Below, piece after piece: positions 17,388 through 26,412 of a stretch of 64,000 nt of DNA. The DNA is from Candidatus Poribacteria bacterium (GTDB taxonomy: Bacteria > Poribacteria > WGA-4E > WGA-3G). Location of the stretch: positions 32,973 to 96,972 of the forward strand of contig JAJEJA010000015.1 of assembly GCA_022828145.1 (NCBI GenBank). Reading direction: 5' to 3'. How positions within the stretch are numbered: position 1 is the stretch's first letter; each line of letters opens with the position of its first letter. The notes below the pieces were generated by a model. It was not told the origin of the DNA. It was given only the letters and a program-made list of their open reading frames with translations, and made no database searches. Made by a program: the position numbers and the translations under genes.

Positions 17388-18577
17388 TTGTAATGTGAAT
17401 TAGTACTTTTGTTAGTGCCTAAGTTCTTGTCGTTGCTGTTTTGTAGTGCATCTTGGATTTCTGAGATTACTTCTGCGTCATTTTCCTGTTGTAATTGTGC
17501 ATGCAGTGCCTGTTCGGCTTGCTTTCCGCCGATTTGTCCTAATGCCCAAGCAGCATGTCCACGGATTAAGGGTTCGTCATCTACTAATGCTTTTCTGAGT
17601 GCTGGTACTGCAGCGCGTGATCCCCAATTTCCTATGGCAACGATGACGTTTCGTAAAAATCCTCTCCGCTTTGCACGTTTGATAGGACTCCCTCTATACT
17701 TTTCGCTAAACTCAGCTTGTGTCATGTTGACAAGTGAGAGCAATTCAGGTGCAAGGTTGCCATCTCGTGGTTGAAATGCGGGTTCACCTGTTGATACTGC
17801 CTTGCTGTTCCACGGACATACCTCTTGGCAGATATCGCATCCGAAAATCAGATTACCCATTTTGGAACGGAGTTCCTTTGGTATGCTGTCCTTGAGTTCA
17901 ATTGTCAGATATGAAATGCATAGTCTGGAATCCAGCACATTCGGTTCAATGAATGCGTCTGTTGGACACGCCTCAAGACACTTGGTGCATGTACCACAAC
18001 TGCCACGTAAGGTTTCTGTTTCCCCGCCTAAATCTTTGCTGACTAAATCTATGCTGACAAGCACTTCTGCGAGGAAATACCATGACCCTGAACGCCAATT
18101 AATAAGGTTAGTGTTTTTCCCTATCCAACCGAGTTTGGCTTTCTGTGCATATTCTCTTTCTAAGACCGGGCCCGAATCAACAAAGACACGACTTTTGAGT
18201 TGATCCTCTCCCGTGGTTTTGATGAAATCAACAAGGTCTAAAAGCCGTTCACGGATAACATCGTGGTAATCGTCCCCCCAAGCATATCGTGAAATCTGTC
18301 CACGGCTCGGATTCTCTGCGAGTGCTTTTGGTGTATCAATCGTGTAATAGTTCATCGCAAGACTTATGATAGATTTAGCCTCTTGAAGGAGTCTACGCGT
18401 GTCTTCCTTTAGCGGTAGGTGTCTTTCGAGGTATCCCATTTTACCGGCGTATCCATTTTCAATCCATTGTCGGTAACGTTGTATGGTTTGGCTCTGTTCG
18501 GCTGGTGTAATACCGACAAGTTCAAACCCGAGATCGCGTGCCCGCTTCTGGATTTGTTGGGATAGTGTGTTATTCAT
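17384..18577 (-). CDS. queG: Epoxyqueuosine reductase QueG
   Basis: This 397-aa enzyme reduces epoxyqueuosine to queuosine in tRNA anticodons, using cobalamin and two [4Fe-4S] clusters. The N-terminal domain has the family FELVGITPAE start and a GPVLEREYAQKAKLGWIGKNTN block near residues 140-160. The cluster motifs are CGTCTKCLEACP near residue 193 and CDICQEVCPWN near 246. The C-terminal region (about 305-375) contains HEAT-like repeats (AVPALRKALVDDEPLIRGHAAWALG), used to hold tRNA in longer QueG forms. It converges on the membrane protein gene with a 4-bp overlap. Confidence 0.95.
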   Translation of the reverse strand: MNNTLSQQIQKRARDLGFELVGITPAEQSQTIQRYRQWIENGYAGKMGYLERHLPLKEDTRRLLQEAKSIISLAMNYYTIDTPKALAENPSRGQISRYAWGDDYHDVIRERLLDLVDFIKTTGEDQLKSRVFVDSGPVLEREYAQKAKLGWIGKNTNLINWRSGSWYFLAEVLVSIDLVSKDLGGETETLRGSCGTCTKCLEACPTDAFIEPNVLDSRLCISYLTIELKDSIPKELRSKMGNLIFGCDICQEVCPWNSKAVSTGEPAFQPRDGNLAPELLSLVNMTQAEFSEKYRGSPIKRAKRRGFLRNVIVAIGNWGSRAAVPALRKALVDDEPLIRGHAAWALGQIGGKQAEQALHAQLQQENDAEVISEIQDALQNSNDKNLGTNKSTNSHYN

Positions 18578-18651
18578 GGCTCTCTACTTGGAATTATCGG
18601 GAGTTATTCAATAGAGAAGTTCAATCGATAATGGGACATCAGATTTATAGG

Positions 18652-19719
18652 CTATTTTTCACCCCGTGGGTATGAACCGAGGATTTTCACATTACGACAT
18701 ATATCTTCCAAGGATTCAAGGGCGAAGCGCACGTTCTCATCGTCTGTATGTGCTTCAATATCCGCGTAAAAGATATATTCCCACGGCTTTGTGCGAGAAG
18801 GGAGTGATGCTATTTTGCTCAAGTTCAATTGATGTTTATCCAACACACCCAACATTTCGTACAGCGCACCGATTTTGTCTTTGATAGCAAAGAAGATGGA
18901 TGTGCAGTCGTTCCCTGTTTTGCCATAAGTTTGATTGCCAATAACAAAGAAGCGAGTAGTGTTATCTGGGTCATCCATAATGGAATCTGCTATGATAGGA
19001 ACCTCATAGATTTCACTTGCAAGTCGGCTTGCGATAGCAGCTGAATTCGGTTCTGCTGCGGCGCGTTGTGCAGCATCGGATGTACTTACCACCTCAATCT
19101 GTTCCACCGATTTCATGAATTTGTTCAACCATAGTCTACACTGTGCAAAGGTTTGACTGTGTGAGTAGATACGTTGAATTTTTGAGAGCGGAAACCTTGA
19201 GATAAGATTATGTTTGATGGGTTGGTATATCTCTGCACAGATATTGAGTCGTGTGTGTAAGAAACGTTCTAAGACGTCTCTGACGGTGCCGTGCACAGAG
19301 TTTTCTATGGCAACCACGCCAAAATCAGCGCGTCCTGTTTCAACTTCAGTGAAGATATCTGTCTGCGGTGTGATGGGAATTAATTCTGCTTTAGGACCGA
19401 AAAATGCATCACTTGCGGTGTGTCCGAAACTTCCCACTGGTCCGAGATATGCGATACGGTTTTTTGGTATTTGCACATTTCGTGATGCCGAAAAGATTTC
19501 CGCCCAAATTTTCTCAATAGCGTCTTCAGGGTATATACCGAAATTCTGCTTTATGAGACGAGTTATGATTTCGTACTCACGATGCGGCACATGGATATCC
19601 GATCCTTCATCTGCTTTTAGGCTTCCCACTTGCTTTGAGAGCTGGGCACGTTCATGCAGTAGTCTTAGAAGTTGGTCATCAATGCGATTTATTTCATCGC
19701 GTAATTCTTTTAGTTCCAA
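18652..19719 (-). CDS. pheA: Bifunctional chorismate mutase/prephenate dehydratase
   Basis: This 355-aa enzyme makes phenylpyruvate from chorismate. The domains are an AroQ-type chorismate mutase (LKELRDEINRIDDQLLRLLHER, about residues 3-85), the prephenate dehydratase domain (IAYLGPVGSFGHTAS onward, with IENSVHGTVRD), and a C-terminal ACT domain (KIGALYEMLGVLDKHQLNLSKI, with the ESRP-like LPSRTKPWEYIFY) for phenylalanine feedback. I chose the TTG at 19719 because GGAG lies nine bases upstream and the mutase domain starts there. An ATG at 19809 in the same frame has no ribosome site and would add 30 unconserved residues that span a hairpin. Confidence 0.93.
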   Translation of the reverse strand: MELKELRDEINRIDDQLLRLLHERAQLSKQVGSLKADEGSDIHVPHREYEIITRLIKQNFGIYPEDAIEKIWAEIFSASRNVQIPKNRIAYLGPVGSFGHTASDAFFGPKAELIPITPQTDIFTEVETGRADFGVVAIENSVHGTVRDVLERFLHTRLNICAEIYQPIKHNLISRFPLSKIQRIYSHSQTFAQCRLWLNKFMKSVEQIEVVSTSDAAQRAAAEPNSAAIASRLASEIYEVPIIADSIMDDPDNTTRFFVIGNQTYGKTGNDCTSIFFAIKDKIGALYEMLGVLDKHQLNLSKIASLPSRTKPWEYIFYADIEAHTDDENVRFALESLEDICRNVKILGSYPRGEK

Positions 19720-19748
19720 TGCAGTGATCTCCGAAAAAACGTTCAATA

Positions 19749-19788
19749 TCACGGTATCGGGCAGACGATTGCCTACCGGATACCGTGA
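19749..19788 (-). promoter_or_regulatory. Leader hairpin before pheA
   Basis: TCACGGTATC at 19749-19758 pairs with GATACCGTGA at 19779-19788, with the stem extending inward by a few more pairs. On the pheA strand it is followed after about ten bases by a run of six T and then the GGAG ribosome site. It could act as an attenuator or a translation-control hairpin, but the T-run is not directly adjacent, so this is a weak case. Confidence 0.4.
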
Positions 19789-19815
19789 GATTGTGGTGTT
19801 ATGTAGCATGAAAAT

Positions 19816-20061
19816 CTAACTGTTCAATTTTCTCATAGCAGCAATCATCTCATCATCTGAGGGATTGTTTTTTACCATTTCAACAAAATCGTCAGCAGAT
19901 ATGTTATGTTCCTCCAGGAACATTTTATCTTGTGGTCATGGATATATGTATTCACCGATGATACCTTGCAGTTTTGCGCTTGCTTTATCTGAGATTCTGG
20001 CTAACCAGGGGATTCCACCGATGATCATATCACGATGTCGTGGTTTCCAATCAAGTGACAT
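19816..20061 (-). CDS. DUF5069-like small protein, candidate selenoprotein (in-frame TGA)
   Basis: The frame starts at ATG 20061 behind a strong ribosome site (AAGGAGGTG). It reads MSLDWKPRHRDMIIGGIPWL and on through GEYIYP, meets TGA at codon 42 (19938-19936), then continues PQDKMFLEEHNISADDF to a TAG at 19818-19816, 81 residues in all. From memory, DUF5069 proteins have a Cys in a YxCPxD motif here, so the TGA stands where a Cys is expected. Twelve bases after the TGA is a 7-bp perfect hairpin with a TGGA loop, fitting the bacterial SECIS rule. Other explanations are a recent nonsense mutation (TGC or TGT to TGA) or a sequencing error. It follows UPF0182 by 35 bp. Confidence 0.65.
19906..19923 (-). 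promoter_or_regulatory. bSECIS-like hairpin after the in-frame TGA
   Basis: On the minus strand ATGTTCC, loop TGGA, GGAACAT form a perfect 7-bp stem starting 12 bases after the TGA, so the loop lies 19 bases from it. An outer GATA/TATC pairing can extend the stem across an internal loop. Bacterial SECIS elements are known to have a short stem with a G in the first two loop positions and a loop about 16-37 bases from the UGA; all hold here. Confidence 0.55.
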
Positions 20062-20096
20062 GTGTTTCACCTCCTTCTATAGATTCAATACCGAAT

Positions 20097-23000
20097 TTAC
20101 TCCTTACTATTTTCTTGAAGTTGTTTTAATGTTTGCTCTAAACGTTCGAGATGTTGTCCGTATTCTGCCCAGTTGCCGTTGCGTCGTGCGTTTTGAGCGT
20201 TGGTAAAGTGGTCGTTTGCCTGCTCAATTAACGTCTGCAGTGAACTATCAAGAGTGGGGAGAGCAGAGGTATCAAGTGTACCGTCAACGGTAGGTGTCGT
20301 TCCTTCGCTCTGTAACCCCAATCTCGTCAAAAACATCTCTCGGAGTGCTACATCAAGACTCTCACCCCAGACGACCTCATTCCCATATCCGATAACGACC
20401 CGTCGCAATTCAGGAATAGCAGTCTTTTCATCTTCAGCTTGGATATAGATTGGTTCAACATAGAGTAGAGAGTCGTTCATAGGTAGAATAAGCAGATTTC
20501 CGCGCAGGACACGAGAACCTTGCGTATTCCAGAGGCTAATCTGTTGTGAGATCTCTGGTTCTTGACTGATGAAGTTTTCAACCTGCATGGGACCTGCGAC
20601 CTGTTTCCCTTTCGGAAAACGATAGACGAGGAGTTGACCGTATTGCGGCAGGTCACATCGTGCTGCGATCCAGGCAGTAAGATTTGGTTTGTTGTACGGC
20701 ACATAAGGTAACATCAACATAAATTCAGCTTTTTCTTGTCCTGGTAACTTTATAACGACATAATAGGGTTCAACAGGTTGTCCATCTACACCTGAGCTTT
20801 GAACAGGTTGCTGTGTTGTACCAAAACGTTGTGTCGGTTGTGTTGTCTGGACTTGGCTTGTTTGAGCATCTGTATGGTCATAAAGTTCCTTGCCGATTTC
20901 CCATCTATCCTCAGCAGCATAAAACGTAACCGGATCGTTCATGTGGTAATCTTCGTATACGCGTGCTTGTATAAGAAACATCGATGTTGGGTATCGAATA
21001 TGTGCTTTGAGTTCTTCAGGCATTTCGGAGAAGGGCTTAAACAGGTCAGGAAAGATTTTTCGATAACATTCTGCTATTGGGTCCTTTTCCCGTTCTACCA
21101 GATAGAATTCAACAGTGCCATCATAAGCATCTACCACCACTTTGACAGAGTTTCGGATGTAGTTTCCCCAAGGTTCACCGTTTCGTTGTGTGCTTGCGCC
21201 TTGTTGCCTTCTATTGTCAACAAAGTTTTGCATAGAAACAGCATAAGGATAACGGTGTGTGATGGTATAAGCATCAATCATCCATACAATTCTCCCGTTA
21301 TGAATTATGATGTAAGGATCGCCATCATAGCGTAAGAAGGGTGCGATTTTCTGAACACGTTTATTGATATTTCGATTGTATAGGATTTTGCTGTTGTGTG
21401 CTGATTGAATCTCCCCTGGTAGTACAAAGTTTATCTGGTTATCAAATTTGAGCATATACAGAAATTTACGCCAGAAAGAGTTTAGTGGGACGCCGCCCTT
21501 TCCTTTATATGCGTATTCGGCGTATTGTTGCCCCTCAATTGGATAATCGAATTCAAGTGGTCCTTTACTACGGTCAGGGTGTACGATCACATATCGGTTT
21601 GTCCGTTCACCATAGTAGATGCGAGGACCGGGTATTTCTGCAAACCTGTGTTGCCACTGTGTATCGTATTCAGGGGGTAGTCCTTTGATGTACATATTCG
21701 GTTTGCCGCTGTTAATTTCATTCACGGGACTAATGACGGCACCGTAGCCGTGTGTATAGACATAGGTTTCCTTATACCAATCATTTCTGTTTTCTATGGG
21801 GAGTTGATCAATATTCAGTTCCCGACCTGACAACATCACTTGCCTAATTTCATCATCAACGATGTATCTGTCGATGTCAACATCCACGAAGTCGTATTGG
21901 GTTCGGAGTTCTTGTAGTTGTCGGAACGTTCGACGTAAAGGTCGCCAATCCCATAGACGTATGCTATTGAAAACAGGTGCGTTTTCTTCACTTATGATCT
22001 CTTCGTAACTAATTTCTTCTGTCAACGGATATTCCTCTACTAATACCTTGTTTTCCGCTAAACCGTAAGCTTGTAGCGTTGCTCTGATGTTGTAATTGAT
22101 AAACTGTGTCTCTAATACCTGTTTATTCGGTTCAACACGCCATTTCTGTATAATCTGAGGATATAGATTACCGAGAAGTCCTGCGGCGATGAAAAAGATC
22201 AATCCCCCAAAAGCATAAGTGTTCTTACGGATAAAGATGCTGACGATAAAAATAAGAGCAACCAATACCGTAATAACGAGCATTATCCACAGTATAGGTA
22301 GCCGCGCGTTTATTGCAGCGAATCCACCACCTCCACGGACGACATCATTCGTTCCATATAACAGGTCATACATGACAAACCGGTAATTCCAGGCGCGGAA
22401 GAGGAGCGTTATACCAGCAAGCGTAAATAGATGTACCTTCACCTTGAAAGGGGGTTGGAATCGGAATTGGTTTGTATCTCCTGTGATCAATCCGTGAAAA
22501 AAGTAGATGAGAATTGCGAAAATTGTTACCAGCATGAACATCCCAAAAAATGTGCCGCATATATACCGCAACATCGGCATTTTGAATATGTAATAGGCGT
22601 TATCCTTTTTGAAAATTGGGTCTCGGGCAATTGATGTAAAGAACGCCTTCTGTCCCGACTCAATTTGCACCGTTGTGTTTAGACCTAATCCGATAGGTAT
22701 GTCAACTGCTTTACCGTCCTCTGTCCTTTCCTCGGTCAGAATACTCTCAACTTGTGCAGTTTGTTCGTTCCCATCAACATTAATTGTTATCTGATCACCG
22801 ATCTGTATTTTTTTCGCGTTTAATTCTAATGTTGAAACGGGGAGTTCGGTTGAGTCGATACCTTCACCTACAGCGATAGGTGTTGCAGCCTGAAAGTTCA
22901 AGGTATCGGCGTGTGTATATCGTAGATAGACTTCCCATCTGTCAGTTGCAGTATATCCCATTAGCACGCTGTATAGAACTGCAAGCAGTGTGAGTCCTCC

Positions 23001-23309
23001 ATAAATCATCTTTCGTGTGTTGGTTTCTCCGCCAGTGAATTCAGTGCCGCCTAAGAAAGCAGGACTGAGGTGTGCTGGTGTGAATTTATATACTATGAAT
23101 AAATTCGTTAAGAGAACGATGAGATAGACTAACCCTACGATAACGCCAACGAAAATCTTAGTGGTGAGTATTTTGGTGTAGACGCTGAGGTGTTCCACCA
23201 TCCCGAACCATAGTACATCAGGATAGATATTGACCCATGCGGCAATAATCCCTGCCAGTACGGCTAAAACGGCGGCAATTATGATAAACTTCTTTACCCG
23301 TGGTTCCAT
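20097..23309 (-). CDS. UPF0182 family membrane protein
   Basis: This 1070-aa protein matches the UPF0182 (COG1615) family in length and layout. It has about seven transmembrane segments in the first 400 residues, starting with IIIAAVLAVLAGIIAAWVN and VGVIVGLVYLIVLLTNLFIVY. A large exported domain follows, with conserved-looking blocks such as YVYTHGYGAVISPVNE (near residue 520), GPRIYYGERTNRYVIV, and VVVDAYDGTVEFYLVE (near 725). The C-terminus is a predicted helical hairpin (residues about 1030-1070). The biochemical role of the family is not known. It lies upstream of the candidate selenoprotein gene and probably shares its transcript. Confidence 0.92.
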   Translation of the reverse strand: MEPRVKKFIIIAAVLAVLAGIIAAWVNIYPDVLWFGMVEHLSVYTKILTTKIFVGVIVGLVYLIVLLTNLFIVYKFTPAHLSPAFLGGTEFTGGETNTRKMIYGGLTLLAVLYSVLMGYTATDRWEVYLRYTHADTLNFQAATPIAVGEGIDSTELPVSTLELNAKKIQIGDQITINVDGNEQTAQVESILTEERTEDGKAVDIPIGLGLNTTVQIESGQKAFFTSIARDPIFKKDNAYYIFKMPMLRYICGTFFGMFMLVTIFAILIYFFHGLITGDTNQFRFQPPFKVKVHLFTLAGITLLFRAWNYRFVMYDLLYGTNDVVRGGGGFAAINARLPILWIMLVITVLVALIFIVSIFIRKNTYAFGGLIFFIAAGLLGNLYPQIIQKWRVEPNKQVLETQFINYNIRATLQAYGLAENKVLVEEYPLTEEISYEEIISEENAPVFNSIRLWDWRPLRRTFRQLQELRTQYDFVDVDIDRYIVDDEIRQVMLSGRELNIDQLPIENRNDWYKETYVYTHGYGAVISPVNEINSGKPNMYIKGLPPEYDTQWQHRFAEIPGPRIYYGERTNRYVIVHPDRSKGPLEFDYPIEGQQYAEYAYKGKGGVPLNSFWRKFLYMLKFDNQINFVLPGEIQSAHNSKILYNRNINKRVQKIAPFLRYDGDPYIIIHNGRIVWMIDAYTITHRYPYAVSMQNFVDNRRQQGASTQRNGEPWGNYIRNSVKVVVDAYDGTVEFYLVEREKDPIAECYRKIFPDLFKPFSEMPEELKAHIRYPTSMFLIQARVYEDYHMNDPVTFYAAEDRWEIGKELYDHTDAQTSQVQTTQPTQRFGTTQQPVQSSGVDGQPVEPYYVVIKLPGQEKAEFMLMLPYVPYNKPNLTAWIAARCDLPQYGQLLVYRFPKGKQVAGPMQVENFISQEPEISQQISLWNTQGSRVLRGNLLILPMNDSLLYVEPIYIQAEDEKTAIPELRRVVIGYGNEVVWGESLDVALREMFLTRLGLQSEGTTPTVDGTLDTSALPTLDSSLQTLIEQANDHFTNAQNARRNGNWAEYGQHLERLEQTLKQLQENSKE

Positions 23310-23361
23310 TTTTTCTCCTTATCTGGATTTTTTCTTTATATAGTAAAGTTAACTTGTGTAC

Positions 23362-23378
23362 GGCACACGGAGTGTGCC
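23362..23378. repeat. Short hairpin in the UPF0182 leader
   Basis: GGCACAC, loop GGA, GTGTGCC: a perfect 7-bp stem between the propeller-barrel gene and UPF0182. It lies about 55 bases upstream of the UPF0182 start. It may be a small dispersed palindrome. Confidence 0.4.
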
Positions 23379-23463
23379 TACTACTTTTAAGAGCATGTTT
23401 TACATCAATATTTTTATGCACACCCCTCATTTTAAAGAATTTCTTAACACAACATTATGCAGA

Positions 23464-26376
23464 TTAAAACGCTTGCCCTAAACCGAAGTGATATTTGACT
23501 CCTGGTTTGATGCTTGCTAAATCGGTGTGACGGGCAGCTGCGAAATCTAAAGAGAATAAGCCGAGACGTAGTCGCAGCCCAAGACCGATTGATCCTTGCA
23601 CATCTGCCAGACGGTAACGTCTACCTTCACGCCGTATGATTCTGAAAGGATTTTCTGAGCTGTATAATTCATCGTTCCACGTTCCGCCAATGTCCGTAAA
23701 TAGAACACCGCCAATGCCACCAATTGACCAACGGAAGGGCCAACCGAAATAGAGAACATCTATGAAAGGCACACGCAGCTCAATGTTGAATAGTCCAACC
23801 CGAGAACCGACAAAGTCTTCGTAATCATAGCCTCGGAGTGAGTCTATGCCACCCAGATAGAAGAGCGATTTGTCCGCGCCGAAACTACCACCAAGTAGTA
23901 ACCGAGTAGCGATCGTTGAACGTCTGCCTAAACCGATATATTTACGAATATCAAAAATAGCATTTGTTAGTGCTAACTCGCTACCCAGGACAGGAAATGA
24001 ACGTTCTACTTCAAAACGGTAGCGTGTACCTCTATAAGGGGCAAACTCTCGCCACATTGTATTATCACTCACGAAAGCGAGGGAACCCATTGAGAGAAAT
24101 CCACGATCATAGAACTCCACAGGATTAACCGTGTCAAAATTGTAAGAGAACGGTGTCGTATACATAGAATACTGAAGATCTAATCTGTTGTACCGATTAA
24201 AGGGATAACTGAGATAAGCACCGCCTCCAGTAATGCGTTGTAAAATACCAGTTTGATTTCGAAGTGAACCGAGTAGATGGTATTGATGATAGTTGTAGAC
24301 AACTACCCCGACATCAGCGCGATTCGTTAAGTATCCGTATTGTGCGATAAAATCCGGGACGAGATACCCACCAGACTGATTTATGACGCTGAGTTCAACG
24401 CGATGATTACCTAACATATCACTGGCACTCATCTGAATTTGACTACGTAACAGCCCGTCAGCTCCATAACTAAATTGTGGAAAAATAGCATCAAACCGGA
24501 AAGAATTGCGTGTACTGTACTTCCGTCTTGCAATTCTATAGTTTCGCTGAGAGGCATCTGAATCAATATTTATAGCAATCGGCTCTGACGCAAACTCAGG
24601 TATTTCGACTTTTTCGTTTAGTATTTTGTCTGAGTTCATCACACAGATATCATATTTCCCATCCTGATATGCGCTAAAGAGCAATCTTTTTCCATCTGGT
24701 GAGAAACTTGGATTGGAACACCCGGTTATTAGGTTCGTAAGACGTGTCGTCTCCCCGGTGGCGATGTGGAGTTTATAAGCATCGTATACACCTGACCTAT
24801 CAGCACAAAACAGCACGGATTCTCCATCTGACATCCATATAGGACTGATAGCGTTTGTAGCATTATCCGTAAGTTTCTGTTCCGTTCTTTGATCCATATC
24901 AATAAGAATAAGTCGGTTTTTGTGTTCACGTTCTGAAGCGTAGACGATCGTATTTCTATTTGGATGCCAAGAGGGGTGCGTATCGTTGAAGGAATCTCTG
25001 GTTAATCTGCTAATAGATTCTGTGTCAAGGTCAATGATGTAAAGGTCTGTTTGTCCTTCCTTCAGAGCAGTAAAAACGATACGGTCACCAGCACCATTAT
25101 AGCTGGGGGAGTTTGCTGAATCATAGTCGAGTTTAACGTAATGTGTGAGTTTATGTGTGAGGATATTGACTTCAAAGAGATAATTTGCATCGTGGTGTTT
25201 ACCGATGAAAGCGATGTGGTCCCCGTTGGGTGCCCACGCAAGGCTTCTGTCAAAACCGCTGGAATCAGCTCTGATCTCCTCGTATTTATTACGGAAAAAC
25301 CGCTTTGTAATTCTATCAAGTTTCTTGCCTGTTTTTGAAGACATCAAGACAATTTCTAAGAAACCTTCATTTGCTGTAACATAAGCGACGATATCGCCAC
25401 TGGGGGACCAAACAGGTTTAATGTTATGAGAAAATCTGGAGTTTTCAGTAAGTTTTCGAGAAACGATATTCGGCAACTCGCGATCTTCTATGAGGGGCCA
25501 ATAGCGTTTTCGCAGCATCTGTTGATAACCGACATCAAATTCTTTCAAACCGATACCCAGTACGTTTTTGAAGACTGCGTCAATATTTTTTGTTCTACTC
25601 TGTCGCAATCCACGTAGTATCTCAGCGATTTTATCTCTTCCATAAGTCGTGACGAGATATTCAACAGCCAACTGTCCCATTTTATAGCCGAGATAAGGAG
25701 AACTCAGACGATTGAAGTTCTGCAACTCAGTTAATGGAAGGATATTATTGTTGATACTTGCATCTCGTAGCACCATCTCACCCAGAGCGTCTTTATCATT
25801 TGCGAAGTAATCTGCCATACCTTCTATGAACCATATAGGTGGTGAATAGAGGAACTCTCCGCTATAGATACGGGCATGCGGTTTTTGATAGAGAATGTCA
25901 AACTGAAAGATGTGTATGAGTTCATGATAGATCACCTCACGAAAAGCTTCAAGTGATCCTGTGAAAGGTATAACAACCCGATGTTTAAAGAGTTCGGCAA
26001 AGCCGCCGATACCTTCATGCAGCTCTTGTAGAATGATGTTAGTTTCTTGAAAATCTTTATGTGATTTGTATAAGATGAGCGGTGTTCTACTCTCAATTTC
26101 GTGTTCAAAATCCTCGCTATGTTTTTCATAAGCTTCTTCAGCGATAGCAGCCATTATCGGAACAAGTTTTGCTTCGCTTGGATAGTAGTGTATATCAAAA
26201 TGTTCAGTGCGATGGATATGCCAATCAAACCTTTGTGCAGTGATTTTGTTCTTGCCGAAACCTTGTGCCCAAACGTTTGCTGAGAAACATATCGTTAAGA
26301 TCAAAACGGTGAAAAATCGTGCGAGTCTAATTCCCGATAATGTGTTTTTTGATAAGGTTTTTTTTTCAGTTTTCAT
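23464..26376 (-). CDS. Peptidase-like/TolB-propeller/Omp85-barrel fusion protein
   Basis: This 970-aa secreted protein joins three parts. A signal peptide (LARFFTVLILTICFSANVWAQG) leads to a gluzincin-like metallopeptidase domain with HELIH near residue 151 and a downstream Glu in WFIEGMADYF near 182. Residues about 310-600 hold TolB-type propeller repeats (VWSPSGDIVAYVT, AWAPNGDHIAFIG, SWHPNRNTIVYAS, SFSPDGKRLLFSA). The last 320 residues are beta-rich, contain SLRGYDYEDFVGSRVGLFNIE typical of Omp85/surface-antigen barrels, and end in an aromatic-type residue (Phe). It should be anchored in the outer membrane with the propeller in the periplasm. Function is likely surface or envelope processing. 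Confidence 0.85.
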   Translation of the reverse strand: MKTEKKTLSKNTLSGIRLARFFTVLILTICFSANVWAQGFGKNKITAQRFDWHIHRTEHFDIHYYPSEAKLVPIMAAIAEEAYEKHSEDFEHEIESRTPLILYKSHKDFQETNIILQELHEGIGGFAELFKHRVVIPFTGSLEAFREVIYHELIHIFQFDILYQKPHARIYSGEFLYSPPIWFIEGMADYFANDKDALGEMVLRDASINNNILPLTELQNFNRLSSPYLGYKMGQLAVEYLVTTYGRDKIAEILRGLRQSRTKNIDAVFKNVLGIGLKEFDVGYQQMLRKRYWPLIEDRELPNIVSRKLTENSRFSHNIKPVWSPSGDIVAYVTANEGFLEIVLMSSKTGKKLDRITKRFFRNKYEEIRADSSGFDRSLAWAPNGDHIAFIGKHHDANYLFEVNILTHKLTHYVKLDYDSANSPSYNGAGDRIVFTALKEGQTDLYIIDLDTESISRLTRDSFNDTHPSWHPNRNTIVYASEREHKNRLILIDMDQRTEQKLTDNATNAISPIWMSDGESVLFCADRSGVYDAYKLHIATGETTRLTNLITGCSNPSFSPDGKRLLFSAYQDGKYDICVMNSDKILNEKVEIPEFASEPIAINIDSDASQRNYRIARRKYSTRNSFRFDAIFPQFSYGADGLLRSQIQMSASDMLGNHRVELSVINQSGGYLVPDFIAQYGYLTNRADVGVVVYNYHQYHLLGSLRNQTGILQRITGGGAYLSYPFNRYNRLDLQYSMYTTPFSYNFDTVNPVEFYDRGFLSMGSLAFVSDNTMWREFAPYRGTRYRFEVERSFPVLGSELALTNAIFDIRKYIGLGRRSTIATRLLLGGSFGADKSLFYLGGIDSLRGYDYEDFVGSRVGLFNIELRVPFIDVLYFGWPFRWSIGGIGGVLFTDIGGTWNDELYSSENPFRIIRREGRRYRLADVQGSIGLGLRLRLGLFSLDFAAARHTDLASIKPGVKYHFGLGQAF

Positions 26377-26412
26377 CAGTTTCCTCTGTTTTATGGTGAA
26401 ATTGGCGGGGAA

